A DNA stretch of 64,000 bases from Sphingobacterium sp. UBA2700 (GCA_002354335.1 DELI01000013.1:1-64000), one strand, 5' to 3'; numbered from the stretch's first letter, positions 44,079-54,296 are shown. Translations and numbers: made by a program. The notes: generated by a model from the sequence alone, not told the origin.

Positions 44079-47000
44079 ATGAATTTTTATTTATATCCAT
44101 TCTTGCATAAGGGGATGGAATCTACCGACCTAATGAGCAACACTGTTGCCCGTCAAACTCGTGTAAGAACAAATAGACCCCTTACAGAATTTGGATGCTT
44201 ATCCAACATGATAATGAGATTGAAAATAGTTATACTATTTTTAGGAGCGCTTTTTTCTCAAGCAAATGCTCATTCAATTGCTCAAGAAATTACACTTAGC
44301 AAGAAAAACACAGAGCTTTCCAGCGTACTTAAAGAACTAGAAAAACAATCTGGTTACACGTTCTTTTACAATCAGAGCGACATCAACGCAAGTAAAAAAA
44401 TTAGTGTAGATTTTAAAAGTACGCCTCTACGAAATGTGCTAAATAGTGTGTTGAAAGAACAGGGTCTCACATACGAATACTTCGACAAGACCGTTGTTGT
44501 AAAGAAGTTAAGTAATAGAAATACCGTTGGCGAACATTCCATCACGCAGAATTCAGAAAAGTTTTCAGCATTAAATCAAACTATTGTTCGAGGCACTATT
44601 GTCGACGAAGATGGAAAACCAATTATTGGAGCTTCCGTGCGCCTAAAGTCAGATCCAAAGAAAGCAACTTCAAGTAGGCAGAACGGAGAGTTTGAACTCC
44701 CAATCACCAGTTTAAACGAGTTATTGGAAGTTAGTTTTATCGGATTTGAAACTCGTGAGGTAAAAGCGAGCTTAGATCGCAAGGCGATGCGAATTGTTCT
44801 AAAAAAACGTGACAACACCATTGAGGAAGTGGTGGCGACTGGTATGATGAGCTTCAAAAAGGAAACTTTCTCCGGTGCTTCTAATCGGTATTCTCAAGAA
44901 GATTTGAAGCAAGTTGCCAACACGAACGTGGTTCAAGCAATGAAATCATTAGATCCTTCCTTTCTGGTAATGGAGAACAACCTTTCTGGGGCCAATCCAA
45001 ATGTACTTCCAAACATTGAATTACGAGGAACAACAAGTATAACCAGCGAAAACCTTAGGGACGAATTTACAAACGATCCGAACCAACCACTTTTTATTTT
45101 AGATGGTTTCGAAACAAGCTTGCGCTCAATTTTGGATTTAGACATGAATAGAATTGCATCTATTACAATTAATAAGGATGCAAGTTCTACAGCTATTTAT
45201 GGTTCCAGAGCTTCAAACGGTGTCGTAGTTGTAGAAACAATCAAACCACAGGCAGGACAGATCCGGGTGAATTACACAACCGATATGAACTTAGAGGTTG
45301 CCGACTTAAGAAGTTATAACCTGATGAATGCTGCTGAAATCTTAGAATTCGAAAGACTTTCGGGTGTATACACTGCGCCAACCCATAATCCAGAATCACA
45401 ATATCAATATTACGATAAGTTATATAATAATCGCTTAGAGAAGGTTCAAGCTGGTATTGACTCTTATTGGTTAAAAGAACCAATTCGTACAGGATTCGCG
45501 CATCGTCATTCGTTATACGCGGAAGGAGGATCAGAAAACTTCTTATTCAATATCGGCGGTAATTTCAAGAACAACAATGCGGTAATGAAAAATTCTGGTC
45601 GCGAAGATTGGGGTGGAAGGATCAATTTAATTTATCGTAAAGATAAGATTAATATTAGCAACAACATGACTGTAAGTGGCTATGGTTCAACAGAATCCAA
45701 TTACGGAAGTTTCTCAACATGGGCAAATTTAAAACCCTACTACTCTAAAGCAGAAGCAACACAAGCAAATCTTGATGAATACCTTGATGTGTATTACAAC
45801 AAAACATACTTGATAACGAATCCGCTTTACAACACGAACCAAAATAGCTACGATCGTTCAAAAAACTGGGGAATATCGAACAATTTAGCAGCTATCTATA
45901 CGATAAATGATGCTTTACGCGTACAAGCGGGGTTGCAGTTAAGAAAAGAAACTACAAACTCTGAAGCTTTTATTTCACCCTTAAATTCTCGTTATTTCGA
46001 GATATCACCATTATTAAAAGGAGCATATAATTCTAGAGGCCTTGATCTTTTCTCTTATAATGCAAATGCCATGGTGACCTATGGAAAAAACATAGAAAAG
46101 CATTCTATAACTGCCAATGCGCGTCTCGAGTTTTCGGATAATACTAACCGTAGCTTAGGATTTAGTGCACAGGGCTTTCCACTAACAAGTAATGGTAATC
46201 CAGCTTTCGCCTACGGTTACACAGAAGATGGAAACCCTTCTTCAGCGAAATCTGTAAGTCGTCGCAACTCTTTTATCTCCGCCTTGAACTATAGTTACGA
46301 TAGGCGTTATAGTTTAGATGCTTCTTTTAACTACGATGGATCCACATCTTTCGGACGAAAAAATCCTTATTCTCCTTTCTTCTCTGTTGGAGCGAGTTGG
46401 AACTTGCATAATGAGGCATTCCTAAAAGATAATTCCAATTTTAACATGCTACGTTTAAGAGCAAACTATGGTATAACCGGGAATCAGAATTTCTCATCGA
46501 CCACATCGATCTCTACCTATCGCTACTTAAGTGCTTACAGTTACTTCGGACAAGGAGTTACCCTATCGACCTTTGCTAACGAAAATCTACGATGGCAAAA
46601 AACAAACCAACTTAGTGGCGGATTAGATGCTACACTCCTCAACAACAGATTGACTGTAACATTTAATGCTTATTTGAAAAAAACAAATAATCTAGCTGTC
46701 GCTGTCGATTTACCAGCCTCTACTGGCTTGATGGCATACCCTTTCAACGCGGGTGATCTAACCGTTAAGGGAATTGAAGGTATTGTTCGATATAATATTA
46801 TTCAACGTCCAGAAGAAAGATTTTATTGGAATGTGGGGATTACCGGAGCGACAAGTTCCCAGACTTACAACAATTTTGACAATAAGCTCGCGGGTATGAA
46901 TAAAAGTCTTCAGAACTCAAATTCGCTTAAACGGTATAAAGATGGTTACTCACCTAACACACTTTGGGCAGTACAATCACTTGGGATTGATCCTGCAACG

Positions 47001-47549
47001 GGACGTGAAGTTTATCTGAAAATTGACGGTTCTCAAACCTTTGACTACGATGCAAACGACATCGTCGCTCTAGGAAACGGCAATCCTGCTTTCCAAGGTG
47101 TATTGAGCACAAGCCTAAATTATAAGGGATTTTCAATGTCTGCATACATGCGGTACATTTGGAATCAAGATGTGATGAATACCGCACTATTCAATAAAGT
47201 AGAAAATATCTCTTTATCTAGTATCACCTCAAACAATCAAGATAAAAGAGCCTTATACGATCGTTGGAAAGAGCCCGGTGATATTTCACAGTTTAAAGGA
47301 ATTGGCTTAAATGACCTTACTCGTATTTCATCTCGTTTTATTCAACAAGAAAATTCATTTTCATTCGAGTCAATTTCACTTGGCTATGACTTTAAAGATT
47401 ATGAATGGATTAAGAGAGCGGGGTTAAGCAATTTACGTATAACGGGTATTACAAACGAAATCGGTAGATGGTCTACGATCCGTCGCGAACGTGGTATCGA
47501 CTATCCTTATTCAAAAATGTACTCTATCACAATAAATGCAAAATTCTAA
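44079..47549 (+). CDS. SusC/RagA transporter with STN signalling domain (protease locus)
   Basis: 1156 aa. It has a long N-terminal leader typical of this subgroup with hydrophobic core IVILFLGALFSQANAHS, STN domain (~70-142, LSSVLKELEKQSGYTFFYNQ), D2 domain (~165-245, VRGTIVDEDGKPIIGASVRL), EEVVATGMMSFKKETFSG, plug with INKDASSTAIYGSRASNGVV and barrel ending YSITINAKF. It combines transport with surface signalling through the adjacent FecR protein. The first ATG is accepted because long leaders precede the signal peptide in many homologues; the in-frame ATG at MRLKIVI is an alternative. Confidence 0.94.
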   Translation: MNFYLYPFLHKGMESTDLMSNTVARQTRVRTNRPLTEFGCLSNMIMRLKIVILFLGALFSQANAHSIAQEITLSKKNTELSSVLKELEKQSGYTFFYNQSDINASKKISVDFKSTPLRNVLNSVLKEQGLTYEYFDKTVVVKKLSNRNTVGEHSITQNSEKFSALNQTIVRGTIVDEDGKPIIGASVRLKSDPKKATSSRQNGEFELPITSLNELLEVSFIGFETREVKASLDRKAMRIVLKKRDNTIEEVVATGMMSFKKETFSGASNRYSQEDLKQVANTNVVQAMKSLDPSFLVMENNLSGANPNVLPNIELRGTTSITSENLRDEFTNDPNQPLFILDGFETSLRSILDLDMNRIASITINKDASSTAIYGSRASNGVVVVETIKPQAGQIRVNYTTDMNLEVADLRSYNLMNAAEILEFERLSGVYTAPTHNPESQYQYYDKLYNNRLEKVQAGIDSYWLKEPIRTGFAHRHSLYAEGGSENFLFNIGGNFKNNNAVMKNSGREDWGGRINLIYRKDKINISNNMTVSGYGSTESNYGSFSTWANLKPYYSKAEATQANLDEYLDVYYNKTYLITNPLYNTNQNSYDRSKNWGISNNLAAIYTINDALRVQAGLQLRKETTNSEAFISPLNSRYFEISPLLKGAYNSRGLDLFSYNANAMVTYGKNIEKHSITANARLEFSDNTNRSLGFSAQGFPLTSNGNPAFAYGYTEDGNPSSAKSVSRRNSFISALNYSYDRRYSLDASFNYDGSTSFGRKNPYSPFFSVGASWNLHNEAFLKDNSNFNMLRLRANYGITGNQNFSSTTSISTYRYLSAYSYFGQGVTLSTFANENLRWQKTNQLSGGLDATLLNNRLTVTFNAYLKKTNNLAVAVDLPASTGLMAYPFNAGDLTVKGIEGIVRYNIIQRPEERFYWNVGITGATSSQTYNNFDNKLAGMNKSLQNSNSLKRYKDGYSPNTLWAVQSLGIDPATGREVYLKIDGSQTFDYDANDIVALGNGNPAFQGVLSTSLNYKGFSMSAYMRYIWNQDVMNTALFNKVENISLSSITSNNQDKRALYDRWKEPGDISQFKGIGLNDLTRISSRFIQQENSFSFESISLGYDFKDYEWIKRAGLSNLRITGITNEIGRWSTIRRERGIDYPYSKMYSITINAKF

Positions 47550-47553
47550 GAAA

Positions 47554-48981
47554 ATGAGATTATTTTACAAACCAAATAAAACATTGGCGATCCTTCTAGT
47601 AATATTTACTATTACATTGACATCGTCCTGCAAAAAATGGTTGGATGTACAGCCTGAAGATAAATTCACAAAAGACCAAATTTATCGGACTCCAGAAGGA
47701 GTGGCTGAAGTTATAAACGGTTTTTACCAAAAATTGGGGAATGAATCATTGTATGGGGGAAACCTTAGCTTGACGGTGTTAGACGTATTGGCTCAACGCT
47801 ATAGAATTTCAAGCACGACGAACCCCTACTATGTCTTTGATTCTTTTTCTTACGGTTCGGAGTCGTCTCAGAAAACGTTTAACAATATTTGGACGCAGAT
47901 GTATGCTACTATTGCAAATATCAATGATCTAACCGCCAATCTTCCCAAAATTGATAATGGATTAACATCGGCTCAAAAGAACCAATACTTAGGAGAAGCA
48001 ATTGGCTTGCGAGCTTTTATTCATTTCGATTTATTAAGAATGTTTGGACAACCTTACAACGAATCAACTGCGGATTTCCTGGCAATACCGTATTATCGTG
48101 AATTGTCGACAACTATTTCCGATTTTTCGACAAATAAAGAAGTGGTTCAGTTCATCCTAGAAGATATTGCAGAAGCGGAAGCACTTCTAGCAGATGATCC
48201 GATTAGAGGGGGAAAAAGCACGGATAACTACAACAATAATCGTTTCAATTATTACGCCGTACTCGCATTGAAAGCGCGTGTTTATCAATGGATAGATGAT
48301 AAACCAAACGCTTTATCAGCTGCAAAATCTTTGATTGATGCGCAAAACGTATTCCCATGGGTGACACACTCTGCTATTACGATTACGGGAAAAGATACAG
48401 ACAGAAAGTTTTTTTCTGAGAATATATTTTCAGTTTTTAACCCGAAGCTAAACGAACTATATGTGAGCCGTTTCGATGGAAATTTACTGGATGGAGATAT
48501 TTTGGCAACCGGTGCGGACAACGCGATTAGTAAAGTGTATGAGAATTATGAAGGAGACTACCGCTATACTTACCTATGGCCATATTCTACTACTGGCGTG
48601 GGTTATAGAACCTTCATCAAATATGCTGACATCTCCAATAAATCTAACATCAGTCGTTTTATGGTACCGGTTATACGTATTTCCGAAATGTATTACATAG
48701 CGGCAGAATCTACTGAAGACCCATTAGAAGCATTGGACTATTTAAATATTGTGCGAAGGCATCGTAATTTATTAGTCGATATCAGTAATCCTTCTACTTT
48801 AAGAAATGAGCTCACAAAAGAATATATGAAGGAGTTTTATGGGGAGGGACAACTCTTCTATTACTACAAACGCATCGGATCAACTTCGATCCTTTCTATG
48901 ACCAATGGAGGAAATCAGTTGGCCGTGAATGAATCCACTTTTATTATTCCAATTCCACAAGAAGAATTTGACGCTAGATAA
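47554..48981 (+). CDS. SusD/RagB family surface lipoprotein (protease locus)
   Basis: 475 aa with lipobox LTSSCKKWLDV (Cys ~26). It has the SusD features KKWLDVQPEDKFTKDQIYRT, GEAIGLRAFIHFDLLRMFGQPY and FIIPIPQEEFDAR at the C-terminus. The C-terminus lacks the QNPGY ending of classical glycan SusD proteins. It starts 4 bp after the SusC stop (translational coupling likely). Acts as lid and receptor of the SusC pore. Confidence 0.94.
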   Translation: MRLFYKPNKTLAILLVIFTITLTSSCKKWLDVQPEDKFTKDQIYRTPEGVAEVINGFYQKLGNESLYGGNLSLTVLDVLAQRYRISSTTNPYYVFDSFSYGSESSQKTFNNIWTQMYATIANINDLTANLPKIDNGLTSAQKNQYLGEAIGLRAFIHFDLLRMFGQPYNESTADFLAIPYYRELSTTISDFSTNKEVVQFILEDIAEAEALLADDPIRGGKSTDNYNNNRFNYYAVLALKARVYQWIDDKPNALSAAKSLIDAQNVFPWVTHSAITITGKDTDRKFFSENIFSVFNPKLNELYVSRFDGNLLDGDILATGADNAISKVYENYEGDYRYTYLWPYSTTGVGYRTFIKYADISNKSNISRFMVPVIRISEMYYIAAESTEDPLEALDYLNIVRRHRNLLVDISNPSTLRNELTKEYMKEFYGEGQLFYYYKRIGSTSILSMTNGGNQLAVNESTFIIPIPQEEFDAR

Positions 48982-48991
48982 ACTATGAAAC

Positions 48992-49780
48992 ATGAAAAAA
49001 TTATTTAAATATTTAATTTTTAGTATCAGCTTTTTGTCCTTGTTTGCCTGCAAAGAGGATACTTTAAAGCTTTACGACGAAGATTCGTCAGGAAATAATA
49101 TTTATTTCTTAGAGAATTATTCAAAGAAAAGATATGACAAATTTAATCAAGTTATTTCCCTAGGTTTAGCTCCTGTATCATTGATCGATACAGTTATCAA
49201 AATTCCTGTGAGAGTGACAGGTCCAAAATCTGAAAAGGATAGATCGATTAATGTTGTCATTCCAGACACCTGTACAATGAAAGAAGGAATTCATTTTGAT
49301 TTCCAAACAGCTCCCGTTATCAGAGCAAATAGATCAGTCGATACTATTTCTCTGATTTTGCATCGTACAGAAGATCTATTAGCAACTCGAGTATATTTAA
49401 ATCTTAGACTGCAGCCAAATGATAATTTTATAACGAATATTGCAACGAAAAAAAATTCGGGATATACGATTGATCTTTTGAAGTATGAACTCTCATTCGA
49501 CGATATGTTCCCTGTTCCCTACATCTGGACTACGTTCTCTGGGAAATCAATCGTGTTAGGTTACTTCGGCACTTATTCGCGGAGGAAAGTAGAGTTAATG
49601 TTAGAAGTTCTCAACGCAAACTCTGCTGTATTTTATGATTCGAAAGTGGGTATTTCAGTAAGTCAGATAATAAATTGGTCATCTTATATGAAATACTGGC
49701 TAAATAAAGAAAAGAAAGAGGGGAACATTTACCTCGATGATGCTGGTAATGAAATCACAATGGGCCCTTATGCTATGTAA
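48992..49780 (+). CDS. DUF4843 domain lipoprotein
   Basis: 262 aa with lipobox LFACKE (Cys ~20). DUF4843 features: NNIYFLENY near the start, VIKIPVRVTGPKSEKDRSINV, EGIHFDF and a C-terminal part with LSFDDMFPVPYIWT and IVLGYFGTYSRRK. This family sits regularly just after susD in Bacteroidota loci and is likely an accessory surface protein. It starts 10 bp after the susD stop. Confidence 0.88.
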   Translation: MKKLFKYLIFSISFLSLFACKEDTLKLYDEDSSGNNIYFLENYSKKRYDKFNQVISLGLAPVSLIDTVIKIPVRVTGPKSEKDRSINVVIPDTCTMKEGIHFDFQTAPVIRANRSVDTISLILHRTEDLLATRVYLNLRLQPNDNFITNIATKKNSGYTIDLLKYELSFDDMFPVPYIWTTFSGKSIVLGYFGTYSRRKVELMLEVLNANSAVFYDSKVGISVSQIINWSSYMKYWLNKEKKEGNIYLDDAGNEITMGPYAM

Positions 49781-49781
49781 T

Positions 49782-51365
49782 ATGAAAAAGATTTTAAATA
49801 TCTCAATTTTGTTCCTAATCGCATTTTGCACTAGCTGTAATAAGGATTTAGGAAACTATGATTACGTTGATGTTGATTCCTTGAAAATAGGAAATATCAA
49901 TTTACTAGACACAATTAAAATTGGTTTAGGACAACCTGTCAACTTTATACCGGAATTTGAAAACAAATTAAACCAAATTGATGAAGCTGATTTAGAATAT
50001 GAATGGGTGGCGTTTGATAATTCCGTCGTATCCGGAGCTGAAACGAAAACAATCCTGTGTACCACACGTAATTTCGAAACTACTCCGGCATTGGTAGTTG
50101 GAACTTATCCATGTTATTTGAAAGTTCACAACAAAAAGACAGGAAATATCTGGATTTATGATTTTACCTTAAAGATATCGGGAAAATTCGAGAAGTATGG
50201 GTGGTTTGTATTAAGTGATAAAAACAGTAAATCACACCTTGATTATTTTCAAGATGATCCGAAAAATTGGAACACATATCCTGTTGAATATAGAGATTTC
50301 AATCTACTTTTAAGGAATGAAATTGATGGTTCCCCATTAGATCTAGCTGAAAAGCCCGTTTCACTTGCTAATTTTCTTAATCAAGACCAAATCTTCAGAG
50401 CTTCAAAAAACTATCTGTATATCAATACAGAAAATAAGACGTATAAGATCAATGTGACAGACGGTATGTTATATAATACCACGAAATACAACTTTACAAA
50501 TGAAACAGCTGCTGGAAAACCAAATTCAGCAAGTAAATTATTTGGTTTTGCGTCTGGCCAATCTATCGCCATCAAAGACAATAATATTTATAATCTGTAT
50601 TACATTTACCAAAAGTATTATAATATTCCTATAAATATAAATCTTGATGGAACTGGATATAGAGTATCAGAATATATTGCAGCACCTATGGGCAATATAT
50701 TCAGTAATACTTTGATTTACGATATTGACAACCGTCGCTTTATGAAGTTCAATTCCACATCTCAATATGCTACTCCTTTATCATCGGAAGGACAGGCATT
50801 AGATGTTACAAACACCAAGTTGGACATGGTGTGGATGCAGCACACACTCGCTTTCAATGGTCAAGCAATTGCTGTTATGAAAAATGCAACGAATTATTTT
50901 CTGGTTCGTATGACTTTTGGAGAAGATGCAAGCTTTGCTGTAAACTCGGTAACGGATATTACAACTACCTTTCCAGGTATAGCGAGTGCGTCTTGCTTTG
51001 CAGTTGATCACTTATATGGTTATGTATTTTATGCTGCAAATAATAAAATCTATCAATATGATATGGACGCTAAAGTATTAAAAGTTGCGAAAGAATACGC
51101 TGGTCGAGAGATAACACTCTTGAAATTCCAAACATTCACCTCGAATCTAAAACCTGGCAATACAGGCTTCGAAAAAAATAAAGTTCGCCTCGAGCCGATC
51201 GCCTATAGTTTAATCGTCGGATCTCATGAACAAAACAATCCTACTTCCTCAGGGCGCGTAGATTTCCTTCGAGTAAACGGCTTAATGGGCGCTCTAACCG
51301 AGTCTATTAAACCTTTTGAAGGTATGGGAAAAGTTGTTGATGTTGTTTATACAGACATCATGTAA
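49782..51365 (+). CDS. PKD-like family lipoprotein
   Basis: 527 aa with lipobox CTSCNKDLGNYDY (Cys ~19). The start is the ATG one base after the DUF4843 stop; the longer frame overlaps that gene and is rejected. A PKD-like beta domain (~25-130, with LEYEWVAF and VGTYPCYLKVHNKKTG) is followed by repeated beta strands resembling a propeller (VLSDKNSKSHLDYF, YIYQKYYNIPININ, YVFYAANNKIYQYDM). The family is the usual companion of DUF4843 and SusD; probably surface-exposed and ligand-binding. Confidence 0.87.
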   Translation: MKKILNISILFLIAFCTSCNKDLGNYDYVDVDSLKIGNINLLDTIKIGLGQPVNFIPEFENKLNQIDEADLEYEWVAFDNSVVSGAETKTILCTTRNFETTPALVVGTYPCYLKVHNKKTGNIWIYDFTLKISGKFEKYGWFVLSDKNSKSHLDYFQDDPKNWNTYPVEYRDFNLLLRNEIDGSPLDLAEKPVSLANFLNQDQIFRASKNYLYINTENKTYKINVTDGMLYNTTKYNFTNETAAGKPNSASKLFGFASGQSIAIKDNNIYNLYYIYQKYYNIPININLDGTGYRVSEYIAAPMGNIFSNTLIYDIDNRRFMKFNSTSQYATPLSSEGQALDVTNTKLDMVWMQHTLAFNGQAIAVMKNATNYFLVRMTFGEDASFAVNSVTDITTTFPGIASASCFAVDHLYGYVFYAANNKIYQYDMDAKVLKVAKEYAGREITLLKFQTFTSNLKPGNTGFEKNKVRLEPIAYSLIVGSHEQNNPTSSGRVDFLRVNGLMGALTESIKPFEGMGKVVDVVYTDIM

Positions 51366-51371
51366 TTTATG

Positions 51372-51404
51372 ATATTTGCGGTCAAGTAAATTGACCGCAA
51401 ATAT
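51372..51404. terminator. perfect 14-bp inverted repeat between PKD-like and protease genes
   Basis: ATATTTGCGGTCAA (51372-51385) and TTGACCGCAAATAT (51391-51404) with a 5-nt loop. No T-run follows, so it could terminate, attenuate or protect the upstream mRNA. Confidence 0.55.
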
Positions 51405-51430
51405 TAATGATCATCACCCCCAAAATCACT

Positions 51431-52852
51431 ATGAAATCAACTATTAATTTTTTAACACTTTCTACACTCCTTTTCGCTTTTCTTTCAACAAAAGCACAAG
51501 ATAAACAGCTTGGCGATCTGCTGGGCGAGCGATTCTCCATTGCCGGCTTTACGCATCAGGGCGCAGATTATTGCCTTGGCAAAATTCAGGATCAACGTGG
51601 CTATACCTTCGTTGACTTGAACGAGCTACCTGCTCAAAAAGCCAGCATTATCCTCAAAGACAATAAAGGCAGATTAGACACTTCTATCGCAAGACTAGAC
51701 TCGCAAGGCAAGATTAAGCAGATCGACCTTTTCGACAGCTTATACGGCATTAAAAGGGCTGCACATCCAAAGCTGATTGCCAAGATTCCTTTCGAAAACA
51801 AGAACGGGTCCATACTGCTCAAGCTTAGCATCAACGGTAGCAGCAAACCGCTCAATATGCTCTTTGATACCGGAGCCGACGGCATGGCACTTAGTGAAAA
51901 AAAAGCCAATGAAATAGGATTAAATGTAACGAGGGAAAACAATGCTTCCGTAGTTGGCGGGACCCAGCAAATCAAGGTGTCTGAAGGCAACTACATCGAG
52001 ATCGGCACGCTCAAAATGGAAAACATGTCTATCGCTATCTTTCCAAATAGACCCGACGATCACTCGGACGGAATTATTGGCAACAGCATCCTGAGACGCT
52101 ATATTACCCATATCGATTACGATAATAACGAGCTATCCCTTTACGAATTTGGCGATTTCAAATACCAAGGCGAAGGAAAGCTCATTCCGATCACTTTTCC
52201 ACAGGGCGTTATTCATCTCCATGCGGACCTTTCGATAACGGGCGAAGCTCCTATCCGTGGAGATTTCGTTTTCGACACAGGTGCAGGCTATAACCTAATA
52301 GCCTTCCGACCGTTCGTGAAAGCGCATAAATTGCTAGTCTCAGGATTCAAATCCGAGGTCTCCTCAACGACCAGCAGCTTGGGAACAGTAACCCCAACCT
52401 TCACCGGACTAGCCAAATCTTTGGCCTTAGAAAACGTGGAACCGATGGTCAACTTCCCTGTTACCCTAATGGGTGGCAGTTCAGCCAATAAGGATTGGAA
52501 CCCCGGAGCGGATGGATCCTTGGGCATACGTGCAATTAGTCGATACAACCATACCATCAACCTGCTGGATGGCGAAATATTCCTGAGCAAAAACAAGCTT
52601 CATAGTTATCCTGCGGATTTCCTTATCCGCGACTACCTTTTCGGATGGAACAACCAAGGACAACTGATATTGCTTGAAAAAATAGGAACCGCAAATAGTC
52701 CCGAAAAAGGAAAAAGAGTAGCCGCGATAGATGGAACAGCCGATAGTAAACTGGCTAAAAACAGTAAATCCATCGAGAAATTAAGAGGGATCCCTAAGGA
52801 TAAAAAAATAACCGTTTCGTTCGACGATGAAACAAAAATCACAATAGAATAG
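51431..52852 (+). CDS. exported two-domain retropepsin-like aspartyl protease
   Basis: 473 aa from the ATG preceding KSTINFL (signal peptide ending TKAQ, ~23). Two retropepsin-like lobes are visible: LFDTGADGMALS (catalytic Asp146) with DGIIGNSILRRYITHIDY, and VFDTGAGYNLI (Asp282) with DGSLGIRAISRYNHTINL. A C-terminal segment (~400-473) is PDZ-like (GKRVAAIDGTADSKLAKNSKSIEKLRG). The two DTGA loops could form a complete pepsin-like site within one chain. It lies in the same run as the SusCD genes, so its target may be the imported peptide or protein. Confidence 0.87.
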   Translation: MKSTINFLTLSTLLFAFLSTKAQDKQLGDLLGERFSIAGFTHQGADYCLGKIQDQRGYTFVDLNELPAQKASIILKDNKGRLDTSIARLDSQGKIKQIDLFDSLYGIKRAAHPKLIAKIPFENKNGSILLKLSINGSSKPLNMLFDTGADGMALSEKKANEIGLNVTRENNASVVGGTQQIKVSEGNYIEIGTLKMENMSIAIFPNRPDDHSDGIIGNSILRRYITHIDYDNNELSLYEFGDFKYQGEGKLIPITFPQGVIHLHADLSITGEAPIRGDFVFDTGAGYNLIAFRPFVKAHKLLVSGFKSEVSSTTSSLGTVTPTFTGLAKSLALENVEPMVNFPVTLMGGSSANKDWNPGADGSLGIRAISRYNHTINLLDGEIFLSKNKLHSYPADFLIRDYLFGWNNQGQLILLEKIGTANSPEKGKRVAAIDGTADSKLAKNSKSIEKLRGIPKDKKITVSFDDETKITIE

Positions 52853-52882
52853 ATATTCCCCCCAAAAAAACAACGACATATA

Positions 52883-54226
52883 ATGAAAAAAACAATCTCT
52901 TTAATAGCAAGTTTGCTGATCAGCATCTTTGTATTTGCTCAAACAAAACCTGCCAATATCACCGGAACCGTCGATAAAAACGACATCGTCCGCGTATCTT
53001 TATTTAAAGTGCTCAACGGCCGCCTCGTAGAAGTGGCTTTAAGCATCCCTGATTCCGAAGGTCGCTTCGGGTTCCGATTTACACCAGAATATGAAGGTTT
53101 CTATGTAATCGGAAGCGGAACTAGCACAAGACCTCAAGGAAATTTTAAATTCTATTTCCGAGGCAATGAAGACCTTGTCATTAAGCTACACCGCGATGAT
53201 TACGAATTGATAAGCACAAATAGTAAAGAAATAAAAGCACTAAATCAGTGGGATGTAGCCGTGGCAGAAATTCAGGCGAAAGCTAGCAGGCTGGGTGGTC
53301 AGAGCACCTACGTGGATTTCTTCCCTCAGGTAGAAGAAATGTACGCTAAATTGGCGCAATACAAAAAAGACCCAAAAACTGGCAATAAAAACTTTGATAA
53401 GCTCTTCCCTAGCTATGTAGATTACGACTTTGCTTATTATGCTATCAGCTATAACTATCTCCCGCGTTCAGCGCATCCGGATCAAGACGAGTTTACGCCA
53501 TATTACCAAAACTTCAATGTCGATAACTACCTCAATGATTTCTTGCTGCAATTACCCTATGGCGACCGCTTCTTTAGCAACCTCATTCTGCAGAAGAACA
53601 AAGGGAAAAATCTTGCTGACGAATCCTTATTGATCGCCAGTATACCTTCTGACGTCTTAAAAGGACAATTCATCGTGAGCAAAATGGAAAGAGCCCGTTC
53701 GATGGAAGAGTTCCTAATCTCGAAAGAAGCCTATAAACAATACATCACATTGCCAGAGCAAATTGCTCGTGTCGCAGCCGTAGAGTCAAAATTGGCAGAA
53801 TCCAAAACGGGAGCAACGGCCGTTAGCTTCAGCTATCCTGACGTAACGGGCAAACAGACGGCCTTGAAAGATCTGCGCGGAAAAGTCGTGTTGATCGACA
53901 TGTGGGCAACCTGGTGTGGTCCATGCCGTGCCGAAGAACCACATTGGGAAAAATTGAATGAAGAGTTTGCAGGAAAAGACGTTGCTTTCGTAGGCGTATC
54001 GGTTGATAAGGAAAAAGACAAATGGGAAACTTACGTGAAAGAGAAAAAGCTGAAGGGTATACAACTGCATGCCGGACCAGGCAATATTCTATCTCAATCC
54101 TACAAAGTAGATGGTATCCCTAGATACATTTTAGTGGACAAGAAGGGAAATCTTATTGCAGCGGATAGTCCGCGTCCTTCTGACCCGAAACTGAAAGAAA
54201 TGATCAGTAAAGCATTAGCGAATTAA
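52883..54226 (+). CDS. TlpA-like thioredoxin with N-terminal DUF4369-like region
   Basis: 447 aa with signal peptide ending FVFAQ (20). Residues ~21-110 are beta-rich (ITGTVDKNDIVRVSLFKVLNGRLVEV), ~115-300 helical, and ~312-447 a thioredoxin fold with WATWCGPC (catalytic Cys345, Cys348) and cis-Pro in VDGIPRYILVD. It is a periplasmic or surface disulfide reductase of the AhpC/TSA-Redoxin class common in Bacteroidota nutrient loci. It starts 30 bp after the protease stop and ends the plus-strand run. It could reduce disulfides of a proteinaceous substrate (inferred). Confidence 0.93.
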   Translation: MKKTISLIASLLISIFVFAQTKPANITGTVDKNDIVRVSLFKVLNGRLVEVALSIPDSEGRFGFRFTPEYEGFYVIGSGTSTRPQGNFKFYFRGNEDLVIKLHRDDYELISTNSKEIKALNQWDVAVAEIQAKASRLGGQSTYVDFFPQVEEMYAKLAQYKKDPKTGNKNFDKLFPSYVDYDFAYYAISYNYLPRSAHPDQDEFTPYYQNFNVDNYLNDFLLQLPYGDRFFSNLILQKNKGKNLADESLLIASIPSDVLKGQFIVSKMERARSMEEFLISKEAYKQYITLPEQIARVAAVESKLAESKTGATAVSFSYPDVTGKQTALKDLRGKVVLIDMWATWCGPCRAEEPHWEKLNEEFAGKDVAFVGVSVDKEKDKWETYVKEKKLKGIQLHAGPGNILSQSYKVDGIPRYILVDKKGNLIAADSPRPSDPKLKEMISKALAN

Positions 54227-54296
54227 ACCATCGCCCTGTTTTACTAGGGAAAGGATGATACCTAAGATATAGGAAGCCCCTTTCATAAGCACTATT

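Noticed and set aside
49737..49781. 15-codon N-terminal extension of the PKD-like lipoprotein
   Set aside because: It overlaps the end of the DUF4843 gene and places the lipobox too far from the N-terminus.
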